The notes under the pieces were generated by a model. The model was not told the DNA's origin. It did no database searches and was given only the letters and a program-made list of their open reading frames with translations. From Pseudobacteroides sp. (GTDB lineage Bacteria > Bacillota > Clostridia > Acetivibrionales > DSM-2933), in contig NZ_DATCTU010000098.1 of the NCBI RefSeq assembly GCF_036567765.1, positions 19,414 through 83,413 of the forward strand: DNA of 64,000 nt, read 5' to 3'. Positions 18,568-27,571 of the stretch are shown here, in pieces; the stretch's first letter is position 1, and every line of letters begins with the position of its first letter. The translations under genes and the position numbers were made by a program.

Positions 18568-20127
18568 ATGAGGGAAATAAATAGAAATATTTATTCAGTT
18601 ATAAAACGAAATAGTGTTTTATATCCTCACAATACATTGGTGTCCATCAACAATGAAAATGCCACCTATGATGCATTTATTAAGGATGCTGATCTAATAG
18701 CCTATTCTCTGGCTAACCTTGGGGTTTGTCCAAATCAAAAAATAGGCATCATTATGCCAAACTCTGTTCTGTGGTATAAAATATTTTGGGCTGCAGTAAA
18801 AATCGGTGCCCAGCCGGTTCCTTTAGATCCCCAGATAGGACAGTGGGAAATGGTCAGGCTTATGACACTGGCTGACATTGAGATATGTTTTGCCGCCTCG
18901 TCCTACAGGGCAAACAATATTTTACAAAACATCAAAACCGCATGTAAGGATATACCCTCCCTCAAAACAATAATAGGTATTGATTTGGAAATGGAGCAAG
19001 ATGGTATCAAGCCCTTCAGAAACTTCATCATCTCTGAAAACGCCCAAAATCCAGATGTCATATACTGTCCTAAGGATAATCACACTCTTATGCTTGCCTG
19101 TACATCAGGCAGCACAGGAAATCCTAAAGTAATTGCAGTGCCCCATATAGGTTTTTATAAATCCCAGCTTGATATGGCAGATTATCTAGGGTTTGACCAT
19201 AGGGACATAATGCTTTTGGGCATGCCCCTGTATCACCAGGGTGGTTTCGGCATGGGGCTCCAGATGGTCTTAAAAGGCGGAACCGTCGTGTACCAGACCT
19301 TGTTTGATCCACTGATGTTTTTAAACATTATCGTTGAAAAAAAGATAACTGTTATTCAACTTACAACAACCCTAGCTAAAATATTGTTATCGGCTGCTGA
19401 ACTCTACACTTTTGATCTTTCAAGCGTGCGTATTTGTTATTTTGCAGGTGAGGTACTGCCAATAGACATTGCCAAAGTCTTTTATGAAAAGCTTGGTATT
19501 CGTGTAATTAATATCATCGGCTCTTCTGAAACCGGAACCATGGTAGTATGGGATTCACTGTATGACATGGATACCGATCCCAGCATTTTTCGTCCCCTTA
19601 GTTTCACAAAACTAAAGGTTCTTGATGATCATGAGAATGAGGTGCAGATTGGTCAGGTGGGAACAATATTCATTCATACCGACGCACTCATTACGGAATA
19701 CTATAAAAACGAGAAGGAAACCTCCCTTAAACTCAAGTGGTTTGACGGTCTGAAATGGTTTAACACGGGAGATCTCGGAATGAAGCTTTCGGATGGAAGA
19801 GTCCGTTTTGCCGGAAGGGCTAAACGTATAATAAAAAGAGGCTCCAATCTCGTATGCCCTGAAGAGATAGAAGGATTTCTTTTGACCCATCCCGATATAG
19901 AAGCCATTGCAATAATTGGAGAAAAGCACCCGGTAATAGGGGAAAGGATTGTAGCTTATATTCAGCCCAAAAAAGGCTGCATCATTACCAGGGGAAAGAT
20001 TCTGAAATTCTGTCAGGGGAAGATGTCAGCCTACAAAGTTCCTGATCAGGTTATTGTTACTGATGAGATACCCAAAGATATTGGCAAAGTGCAATATAAA
20101 TATTTAAATGGCAATTCTTTAGAATAA
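18568..20127 (+). CDS. AMP-forming acyl-CoA synthetase/ligase family protein
   Basis: This is a 519-residue class I adenylate-forming enzyme, which activates a carboxylate with ATP and usually passes it to CoA. Motifs are the P-loop CTSGSTGNPK at 178-187, IIGSSETG, the hinge motif WFNTGDLG, GRAKRIIKRGSNLVCPEEIE, and the C-terminal catalytic lysine region PKDIGKVQYK. The substrate cannot be read from sequence; long- or medium-chain fatty acid, aryl acid or a carrier-protein-bound acid are all possible. TGGAGG precedes the ATG. The spacing suggests co-transcription with the Fpg-like gene, for which there is no obvious functional reason. Confidence 0.9.
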   Translation: MREINRNIYSVIKRNSVLYPHNTLVSINNENATYDAFIKDADLIAYSLANLGVCPNQKIGIIMPNSVLWYKIFWAAVKIGAQPVPLDPQIGQWEMVRLMTLADIEICFAASSYRANNILQNIKTACKDIPSLKTIIGIDLEMEQDGIKPFRNFIISENAQNPDVIYCPKDNHTLMLACTSGSTGNPKVIAVPHIGFYKSQLDMADYLGFDHRDIMLLGMPLYHQGGFGMGLQMVLKGGTVVYQTLFDPLMFLNIIVEKKITVIQLTTTLAKILLSAAELYTFDLSSVRICYFAGEVLPIDIAKVFYEKLGIRVINIIGSSETGTMVVWDSLYDMDTDPSIFRPLSFTKLKVLDDHENEVQIGQVGTIFIHTDALITEYYKNEKETSLKLKWFDGLKWFNTGDLGMKLSDGRVRFAGRAKRIIKRGSNLVCPEEIEGFLLTHPDIEAIAIIGEKHPVIGERIVAYIQPKKGCIITRGKILKFCQGKMSAYKVPDQVIVTDEIPKDIGKVQYKYLNGNSLE

Positions 20128-20168
20128 GTTATTTTGATAAGTTATTATGAGGTTATTGTGAAGTTATT

Positions 20169-21846
20169 CTATCTGTATACAACCTGATTTTTGCCTTTTA
20201 TCTTGGCAGTATACATCCTCTCATCTGCTATTTCAAACAAATCCCGGTTTAATTCCAAAGAGTCGTTTATGTATGCAGCAACTCCCATGCTTATTGTGAT
20301 ATGACCTTTTTGTGACATACTCCCAAAATCAAATTCATGCAGTGCAACTTCTTGTCTGATCCTTTCTGCAATGGTAATAATATTTTGCTCATCGGTATTA
20401 CTGAAAAGTATGACAAACTCTTCTCCGCCATATCTGCATACAATATCTCCATCACTAACACTATTTAAAAGCAACTTTGCCAGCTGACATAAGATTTCAT
20501 CTCCTACAACATGCCCCGTACTTATCATTTATTTTTTTAAAATCATCAATATCCACTATTGCTATACCAAAATCCTCAACATTTCCAATGTCTATATTAT
20601 GTTTAGTATACTTTAATATTTTTGAGACTTTCTCGGCATACTTTTCGCTAAATACCCTCCTGTTAAATATTCCCGTCAATCCGTCCATGTCAGCCAGTTC
20701 CTTTAACCTTTGGTTCAGCTCTACTATTTTTTCATTCTGCACCTTTAACTCGGTGTTGTACTTATCGAGCTGAATATTTTTTTCTCTTAATATAGCCATA
20801 CTTTCATAGTGCCTGGTAACATCCTTAAATAGAATAATTTGCCCCATATTCTTTTTATTCATCGTAACTACAGCAGGTTCTATTTCAAAAAATCTTTCAC
20901 TTCCGTTGATAATGTACCTCTTTTCCTGGGTTTTAATATTATTGTATTCATAAGTGTTATAGCAACCCGGATCATCCTTTGCACCTTCTACATATGATAT
21001 TTCAAGTGTTTTAGCTATCTCCTGAAAACTGTTTCCTATATTGATTTTTAGTGAATTGCCGAATAAATCAACAAACTTTTTATTGAAGTCTACAACTGTC
21101 AAATTTTTATCAATGATTACAAGAGCCTCTGACATATGATCCATTATTGTTTTTAATGCTATTGGTGTAATATCACAAAATCCATATTTATTGATGGCTA
21201 TCCAGAAAAACAAAGCAGTAGCCGAAAAGGATATAACCATATCATCAGGCGTCAAAGGCGTAAAGAACAGGCTGGTGATACTTAATACCATAGGCGGTAT
21301 AATACCTAATATAATAAAAATCAATTGTTTAAAATATGCAGCTGAATTTATTAATGCATATCTTAGGAAGTTATAAAATCCAATAAATACACATGCATAT
21401 AAGTAAGCAACATGAATATAGCCATAATAACCTATATCGGTTTTTCCTGTGTGTATATCATACGCTTTCCACAGCAAGCCATGCCAGTCATTTGTCGCCC
21501 ACATAACCGAACTTATGCATGGCAGAACCCAGAACCATAAATATTTAGGGTTTCTGATATTAGCGTTAGGGTTTATATAGACAAGACTCATAAGTAAAAA
21601 TATTACCGGAATAAAGAAAACCGGTATATCCTTTGATCTGTAAAATACATCATAAAGGCTATTATCGGGTGGAATAGAAAATATAAATCCCCGCAGCGTT
21701 ATAGAATCCATTATGCCACTATACAGCAATGCGGATAATAAGTAAATAAACATTCGTGCAACAGGTGTTTTATTCTTTTTTCGCATTGTATTTGCCAATA
21801 ACAAACTTGATGATGCCATTGACATATATAACAATATAATAAACAA
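20169..21846 (-). pseudogene. Membrane diguanylate cyclase (7TM-PAS-GGDEF) split by a frameshift
   Basis: Two adjacent frames make one protein of about 558 residues. The first part (20497-21846) has seven hydrophobic segments of the histidine-kinase-N-terminal 7TM type (~1-215), a PAS domain (~225-345), a coiled coil and the start of GGDEF (DGLTGIFNRR, then AIVDIDDFKKINDKYG). The frame then breaks in a run of four G (20514-20517, C on the + strand). Removing one G restores Y-G-H-V-V-G-D-E and the rest of the domain in the second part (20169-20528), including the catalytic GGEEF. The intact protein would make cyclic di-GMP. The change may be a real mutation, phase variation or a sequencing error. 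The TTG start is uncertain. Confidence 0.85.
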
Positions 21847-21898
21847 TTATGTTCACCCATTTTTATGCATTTGTATTTATTTGTATATCGGTTAAATT

Positions 21899-23359
21899 TT
21901 AATCAATCATTATAGCAGATATAACAGCAGGGCTATTTATAAAAATCCTGTTGTTGTGCTTCTTAATATAACCTTCCTCAAATAGTTCTGTTACAGACGT
22001 TTCAAAATCAGATTTCCCATTCTGTGTTTCCAAGCTGTCCCACAGCTCCTTGTCCTCAGGTCTTTCGAAATCCAGAAAACCCAAATTGAATATATTTTCG
22101 ACCAACTCATTTTTTATTATTGCCATTTTATTTTTTTCGTCATAGGGCGGAAGCAGGGTCACGCTTTTAGGAACTATTCTTCCTGTATCATATTTATATA
22201 TAGTATATAGAGAACCCAGGTTTAGATTTGGAGGCAACTGAAACCTCATAAGACTATGAGAACAAATCTCCTTTTTGCCATCCCCGTCAAAATCATTTAC
22301 TATATATCGATAAATATGTGGATAAAATCCCATTTTTCCTTTTAATAGCTCGCTTATTTCAAATCCGCTTTCATCTTCCAAGGATTTTATATCACCTGCG
22401 GGATCAGCTGTCCATTGCTTGTTTAATTGAGGAAAAGCAACTCTCACCTTTCCACTTTTAAGATAACTGAATTCCATATCCGGCAGATCAATTTTAAACT
22501 CCCTCAATTTGTTTTCCTTATATTCATAAGCTTTGCATTCCCCTGTCATTCCTACCCCATTTGTCATCCATGAGTATGATATAAAAACAACTGAGCCCTT
22601 ATCTTTAGGAATAAACTCAACTGACGGTGCATCATACATTATGTGGAATGGTTCAGTTACCCACCCTATCTCCGTTTCAACTGTAACTTCACCTAAACCT
22701 ACTTGAAGCTTAAGCTTCCCATTTGAATCTTTTGTCGGCGACTTGTAAAATGCCAGCACAACATCCTCCGCTGTGCCGTCACCGTCAACATCATGGCTGT
22801 AAGCCTTTCTCATACTGTCCTGCACCTTATCCGGCAGGTCAATTGAAGTTTGCAACTCATCTATTAATAAGTTTTTCCAAAAGCCACTGCTGTCTCCCCA
22901 AAGTCGATAGATATTCGTATCCTCTTTCATATAAAAAGTGCTATCCTCAACAGACAGCAAAATATGGTTTGCCCCATCAAATTCCAAGCTATAGTCATAT
23001 TTGTTGAAATTAAAGCCGGAGTATTTAGCGGTTGAAGCATCTAGCTTTTCAGACTTTTGCAGCATGTCCAAAACAGTGTGTTTTAATAATTCCGATGCCT
23101 TATATGCTTTACTGCGGTCTTTTTCCCTTATCTGCAGCGTATAATTGTCATTAGTTGTTACCAGTTCCTCAAAGGTTTTATAAAGCAGCTCATTGGAACT
23201 AACCTTGGGCTGGGAGCTGCTCTTTGGTGAGGGATTACTCTCAACTAATGGGTTGTTATATGGCTGCTCTTGGATTTTACCGCACGATGTCAGCAGCGAA
23301 ACGGATAATATCAAAGTCAAAATAAATTTGGGCAATCTTTTTTTCCATTGTCTCATCAT
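21899..23359 (-). CDS. Lipoprotein with FG-GAP/dockerin-like DxDGDG motifs
   Basis: The 486-residue protein begins with a lipoprotein signal peptide whose lipobox is LLTSC, followed by a Ser/Pro-rich linker. The body is mostly beta. Two calcium-site-like motifs, DVDGDGTAEDV and DFDGDGKKEI, resemble FG-GAP or VCBS repeat loops of extracellular proteins. ATG at 23359 was chosen because GGAGGAG ends 5 bases upstream; the more upstream ATG overlaps that site. It starts 29 bases after the VanW gene and probably shares its transcript. The family was not recognised further; a role at the outer face of the membrane follows from the lipobox. Confidence 0.82.
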   Translation of the reverse strand: MMRQWKKRLPKFILTLILSVSLLTSCGKIQEQPYNNPLVESNPSPKSSSQPKVSSNELLYKTFEELVTTNDNYTLQIREKDRSKAYKASELLKHTVLDMLQKSEKLDASTAKYSGFNFNKYDYSLEFDGANHILLSVEDSTFYMKEDTNIYRLWGDSSGFWKNLLIDELQTSIDLPDKVQDSMRKAYSHDVDGDGTAEDVVLAFYKSPTKDSNGKLKLQVGLGEVTVETEIGWVTEPFHIMYDAPSVEFIPKDKGSVVFISYSWMTNGVGMTGECKAYEYKENKLREFKIDLPDMEFSYLKSGKVRVAFPQLNKQWTADPAGDIKSLEDESGFEISELLKGKMGFYPHIYRYIVNDFDGDGKKEICSHSLMRFQLPPNLNLGSLYTIYKYDTGRIVPKSVTLLPPYDEKNKMAIIKNELVENIFNLGFLDFERPEDKELWDSLETQNGKSDFETSVTELFEEGYIKKHNNRIFINSPAVISAIMID

Positions 23360-23388
23360 GGTATCTCCTCCATTCTGCATATAGTACT

Positions 23389-24207
23389 CTAATTATCCGA
23401 TATTAGCGGTGAATACATCATTATGGCATTGTTTTCTGTGACAAACTCATCATCCACCATAAGACCTCTTTCATTATAAACTTTTCTATGTATTGTATTG
23501 TGCCTTATATATCCACCCCAATAAGTGCTTTTGATGCTATGCTCCTTCTCATACACCTCATATGAGGTATTTTGCGGCTTTTCACACATCCACTCCGCGT
23601 AGAGGAACTCATCGTCCATACTTAATTTCAGTTGATAGTCGTTATCTGTTTCATTTAGAATTTGAAGATCAATATAATTGTATACACAGGTTGCACCGCT
23701 TCCAAAGGGCTGTGTCCTTCCTGTATCGGGAAAAATGTCATGGCTGTGTCTGTATCTTTGAATTACAGTGAGGGGTGTATGTAGTGTTATCCAGTATATA
23801 ATGTTGGATAGTTGGCAAAGTCCTCCACCCGCACCTGCACCGAAGCTTCCGTCAGGATTCAGGATAAGGCCTTCCTTATAGCCTTTTTTTGCAGATGGCT
23901 TACCTATAAGCTTCCAAAAAGAAAATATCTGGCTTTTTTTTAAAATTATCCCATCTATTCTCTTTGAAGCAATCCTTAGATTATTTACCTTATTATATTG
24001 CAAGCTTATATCGACTCCGGGAAGCTTCCTGATAAGAGGTGCTTTATGGCAGAATGCCTTGTAAGGCAAGCAGCTTAGTAAAAAGGAATTTGCAAACTTG
24101 TTTCCTCCCAAATACCACTGGCAGTATCTTAGAAATGTATAATACCTCTTACCCAGATAAATCCTTAGCTTTACCCGCTTTTTAGGCTCGATATATAAAG
24201 ATTTCAT
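23389..24207 (-). CDS. VanW-family protein
   Basis: The 272 residues contain the VanW core: FSFWKLIGKPSAKKGYKEGL, then GAGGGLCQLSNIIYW, then YRHSHD and the region around DLQILNETD. VanW accompanies some vancomycin-resistance clusters, but family members are widespread in Gram-positive bacteria and their biochemical role is not established. No clear signal peptide is visible at the start of this protein. The next gene downstream encodes a lipoprotein and lies 29 bases away. A role in envelope biology is inferred from family and context only. Confidence 0.88.
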   Translation of the reverse strand: MKSLYIEPKKRVKLRIYLGKRYYTFLRYCQWYLGGNKFANSFLLSCLPYKAFCHKAPLIRKLPGVDISLQYNKVNNLRIASKRIDGIILKKSQIFSFWKLIGKPSAKKGYKEGLILNPDGSFGAGAGGGLCQLSNIIYWITLHTPLTVIQRYRHSHDIFPDTGRTQPFGSGATCVYNYIDLQILNETDNDYQLKLSMDDEFLYAEWMCEKPQNTSYEVYEKEHSIKSTYWGGYIRHNTIHRKVYNERGLMVDDEFVTENNAIMMYSPLISDN

Positions 24208-24299
24208 TTATATCATCTCCATAGAATTGAGTAACAGGATGAAAATCATTATTATCTTTATTATATTAGATTTGAAGAAGAAATAAGTTACATATTAGT

Positions 24300-24360
24300 T
24301 AAGAAATGATTAAAATATTACTTACACTTTTGAGCGGGTGTTGAAGAGCTAAGTCAACAA
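24300..24360 (+). repeat. Palindromic intergenic element, copy A (half copy)
   Basis: This copy matches the left ~60 bases of the elements at 44.3 and 49.8 kb, including TTTTGAGCGGGTGTTGA and AAGTCAACA, then diverges. It lies between the vanW start and the transketolase terminator. Confidence 0.8.
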
Positions 24361-24375
24361 TTTCCTATACAATAC

Positions 24376-24411
24376 AAAAAGATACCGAGCTGTACGGCAC
24401 GGTATCTTTAT
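24376..24411 (-). terminator. Terminator of the transketolase genes
   Basis: Perfect 10-base arms AAAGATACCG (24378-24387) and CGGTATCTTT (24400-24409) are followed on the minus strand by T-rich sequence. It lies 25 bases past the tktB stop. Confidence 0.88.
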
Positions 24412-24433
24412 AATAGTCTATAAAAGTCATTTA

Positions 24434-25378
24434 TTATTTCTTTTTAAAGCCAATCAATTCCTTAGCACCTGCAACAATAGCCTCTTTTGTAAGCCCGTAT
24501 TTTTCAAGTAATGCTTCAGGTTTACCCGACTTACCGAATTGATCGTTAACCCCTATTCTCTTCATAGCAACCGGATAGTTTTCTACAACAACCTCAGCTA
24601 CAGCACCTCCGAGACCGCCAATAATACTGTGTTCTTCAACTGTAAGTATTGCTCCCGTTTCCTTCGCAGCTTTAACTATTATGTCCTTATCTATGGGCTT
24701 TATTGTATGAATATTTACAACTCTGGCCTTTATTCCTTCATTTGCCAAAAGTTTGCTAGCCTCTAAAGAAAGGTGAACCATATATCCGGTACTGATGATG
24801 GTAAGATCACTGCCTTCAGCTATTTCAATACCTTTACCCAGCTCAAATTTGTAATCATTCTCATCGAATATTACAGGACAAGCAAGTCTTCCCAATCTTA
24901 GATAAAAGGGCCCTTTTGTTTCTATTGCAGCCTTCACCGCAGCCCTTGTTTCTACAGCATCTGCAGGGCTTATAACAGTCATATTGGGTATAGTCCTCAT
25001 AAGAGCAATATCTTCAACGGTTTGATGGGACGCTCCATCCTCACCTACAGTAATACCTGCATGAGTAGCACCTATTTTAACATTGAGTGCCGGATAGCAT
25101 ATCGAGTTTCTAACCTGCTCGAAAGCCCTGCCTGCTGCAAACATTGCAAAGGTACTTGCAAACACGGTTTTATTACAGGTAGCTATTCCTGCAGCAGTAG
25201 CCATCATATTGCCTTCAGCAATACCCATATTTATAAATCTTTCAGGATATTTATTCTTAAATAAATCAGTTTTAGTGGATTTTGATAAATCCGCATCTAA
25301 AACTACTATTTTAGGATCACCGCCAAATTCTAACAACGCACTTCCATAAGCTTCCCTTGTAGCTATTTTCTTTTCCAT
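24434..25378 (-). CDS. Transketolase, C-terminal subunit
   Basis: The 314 residues correspond to the pyrimidine-binding and C-terminal domains of transketolase, here a separate polypeptide as in many clostridia and archaea. With the upstream subunit it moves two-carbon units between sugar phosphates in the pentose phosphate pathway, using thiamine diphosphate. Recognisable parts are MGIAEGNMMATAAGIA with the conserved glutamate, and EDGASHQTVEDIALMR. The ATG at 25378 has GGAGG upstream and lies one base after the stop of its partner; a more upstream ATG has no such support. Confidence 0.94.
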   Translation of the reverse strand: MEKKIATREAYGSALLEFGGDPKIVVLDADLSKSTKTDLFKNKYPERFINMGIAEGNMMATAAGIATCNKTVFASTFAMFAAGRAFEQVRNSICYPALNVKIGATHAGITVGEDGASHQTVEDIALMRTIPNMTVISPADAVETRAAVKAAIETKGPFYLRLGRLACPVIFDENDYKFELGKGIEIAEGSDLTIISTGYMVHLSLEASKLLANEGIKARVVNIHTIKPIDKDIIVKAAKETGAILTVEEHSIIGGLGGAVAEVVVENYPVAMKRIGVNDQFGKSGKPEALLEKYGLTKEAIVAGAKELIGFKKK

Positions 25379-25379
25379 G

Positions 25380-26225
25380 TTATTCGACCTCCAATTTAGC
25401 CAAAAACTCATCCAACTCAGCTATAGCCGCATCTCTCTGCTCTTTGTTGGGAGCCGAGCCATGCCATCCTGCCTTATCTTCCATAAAAGATACGCCTTTA
25501 CCTTTTATTGTTTCAGCAACAACCATTACCGGTTTGTCCTTAGTTTTTTTAGCTTCATCCAAGGCTTCAATTATCTGCTGGTGTTCATGACCGTTTATAA
25601 CAATAACTTTAAAGCCGAAAGCTTCAAACTTTTCCTTCACCGGCTCAGGCGAAAGAACCTCGGCAATTTTACCGTCAATCTGAAGGCCGTTATGGTCGAG
25701 GAATACAGTAAGGTTATCCAGCTTATAATGTGCTGCACACATAAGTGCCTCCCAAACCTGTCCTTCCTGAATCTCACCGTCTCCTAAAATTGAATAGACT
25801 CTATAGTCTTTTCCATCAAGCTTGCCTGCTAAAGCCATCCCTACTGCAGCCGAAATACCCTGGCCTAAAGAGCCGGTTGACATATCAACTCCAGGGACCG
25901 ATTTCATGCTTGGATGCCCTTCAAGGTAGCTGTCAACTTTTCTAAAGGTATGTAAGTCTTCCTTAGGAAAAAAACCTTTTTCTGCCAAAGCACCGTACAG
26001 TGCCGGTGAACAATGACCCTTTGAAAGAACAAAACGATCCCTGTCCCCCCATTGAGGATTCTTTGGGTCAACCCTCATTTCCTTAAAGTAAAGGACTGAT
26101 AAAATATCTGCACAAGACATTGATCCTCCAGGATGCCCTGAGGATGCACTGTAAACCTGCTCAATAATATCCTTGCGGATTATTGTTGCATAACGCTTTA
26201 ATTCATTAATCTTCTGGATATCCAT
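25380..26225 (-). CDS. Transketolase, N-terminal (TPP-binding) subunit
   Basis: The 281 residues match the diphosphate-binding half of transketolase. They show SSGHPGGSMSCADIL, KGHCSPALY and the thiamine-diphosphate/Mg motif GDGEIQEGQVWEA. It needs the downstream subunit for activity; the two genes are one base apart. AAGGAG lies 8 bases before the ATG at 26225 (a GTG immediately before it is less likely). The upstream 240 bases are AT-rich and hold the probable promoter, though none stands out. Confidence 0.94.
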   Translation of the reverse strand: MDIQKINELKRYATIIRKDIIEQVYSASSGHPGGSMSCADILSVLYFKEMRVDPKNPQWGDRDRFVLSKGHCSPALYGALAEKGFFPKEDLHTFRKVDSYLEGHPSMKSVPGVDMSTGSLGQGISAAVGMALAGKLDGKDYRVYSILGDGEIQEGQVWEALMCAAHYKLDNLTVFLDHNGLQIDGKIAEVLSPEPVKEKFEAFGFKVIVINGHEHQQIIEALDEAKKTKDKPVMVVAETIKGKGVSFMEDKAGWHGSAPNKEQRDAAIAELDEFLAKLEVE

Positions 26226-26464
26226 CACTACAACTCCTTATTTAGAATAAATTAAAATTAATATAAAACTCACATTACAAAATTGCAAATGTATTACATA
26301 AAAATCAATTAATTTTTATAAATAAATTTCACAATTTATTTATGTAAGAATGGATAAATTATTTATATTTTCTATAGTTATAAGTATCACTAAACAGTAT
26401 ACTATAGAGATACTAAATAGTCCAGAGTATATTCGGTTTTTACCCTTTATTTCCCTTCCCCGTC

Positions 26465-27385
26465 TCAGTTTCCGTCATAGGTTTTGAAACCTTCTCCCAG
26501 AACCTCTCTGATGTCGGTAAGGATAATAAAGGAGTTGCTGTCCAGTTCCATTATTATTTCCTTCAGCTGCTGTAGCTGCCCCCTATGAACAATGCAAAGC
26601 AGTACATTTTTGTCCTTGCCGGTATACATTCCGATTCCCCTTAAAGCAGTTACGCCTCTATCCATGACATCCATTATCCGGGCAGCAATTTCGTCGGATT
26701 TATCGGATATGATAAGAACGGATTTGGCAAAATTCACTCCTTCCAATACAGCATCTATTACCTTTGAAGAGATATAAAGAGTAATTATCGCATACATTCC
26801 CAGATGGAAACTGTTAAATGCTATGGTTGCACAGATGATTATAGCGGTATCGATAATCATTATAAGCTGCCCCATGGTCAGGTTGGCTATAAAATGGTTA
26901 GCAATTCTTGCAGCCAAGTCACTCCCGCCTGTGGTTGCACCTGCTTTAAAGACCATCCCCAATCCCAATCCCATTAGAAAACCTCCGAATATGCTGTATA
27001 AAAACAGATCTGGAACTGATGGAGTAGGCTCCACCTTAACAAGATAATTATCTACAAAATACCTGGTATAAGGCTCTAGAAAATCTATAAAAACAGATAG
27101 TAATATTGTGCTGAAAAAAGTCCTTACAATAAACTTTCTTCCTATAAATTTAAATCCAAAAACAAATAAAGGAATATTCAAAACCAGCATAATGGCTCCT
27201 ACAGGAAACTTCTGGCTAGTAAGATAATATATAACAGTGGCTATGCCGCTGACTCCCCCCGGAGCAATTTTGTAGGGCACCATAAATACACTTATTGATA
27301 CAGCAGTTATAAGCGAGCCTAGGACAATGAGTAAGCTGTTTTTCCAAAAAGCATTAGTTTTTATGCCTGAAAATATTTTTTTCAT
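26465..27385 (-). CDS. YitT-family (DUF161/DUF2179) membrane protein
   Basis: The 306 residues hold five to six membrane helices in the first ~210 residues (LIVLGSLITAVSISVFMVPY, GGVSGIATVIYYLT, GGFLMGLGLGMVFKAGATTGGSD) and a C-terminal cytoplasmic DUF2179 domain (MDRGVTALRGIGMYTGKDKN). The transported substrate of this family is unknown. The ATG at 27385 is favoured by AGGTG 7 bases upstream over a GTG two codons earlier. It seems to be transcribed alone. Confidence 0.9.
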   Translation of the reverse strand: MKKIFSGIKTNAFWKNSLLIVLGSLITAVSISVFMVPYKIAPGGVSGIATVIYYLTSQKFPVGAIMLVLNIPLFVFGFKFIGRKFIVRTFFSTILLSVFIDFLEPYTRYFVDNYLVKVEPTPSVPDLFLYSIFGGFLMGLGLGMVFKAGATTGGSDLAARIANHFIANLTMGQLIMIIDTAIIICATIAFNSFHLGMYAIITLYISSKVIDAVLEGVNFAKSVLIISDKSDEIAARIMDVMDRGVTALRGIGMYTGKDKNVLLCIVHRGQLQQLKEIIMELDSNSFIILTDIREVLGEGFKTYDGN

Positions 27386-27505
27386 AACCACACACCTATA
27401 TTCTTTTTTATATACTATGATTTCATTGATGTCAAAAAAACTCTATTCTTATCCAATATTATTATTTTCCACATCCAGAAAAATGATACACAAAATAAAG
27501 AGCTG

Positions 27506-27533
27506 TTGCTATTTTACTAGGGTATGCTATAAT
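27506..27533 (+). promoter_or_regulatory. Probable sigma-A promoter of the GT4-CsaB gene
   Basis: TTGCTA (27506-27511) and TATAAT (27528-27533) are 16 bases apart, about 38 bases upstream of the start codon. This is read by eye from the consensus. Confidence 0.6.
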
Positions 27534-27571
27534 ATACACGGGTTTTAACTCTATGAACGGAGAGAAAATAT

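Noticed and set aside
23389..24207. VanW gene as evidence for a vancomycin resistance cluster
   Set aside because: No vanA/B/H/X/R/S genes are nearby and VanW-family proteins are common without resistance.
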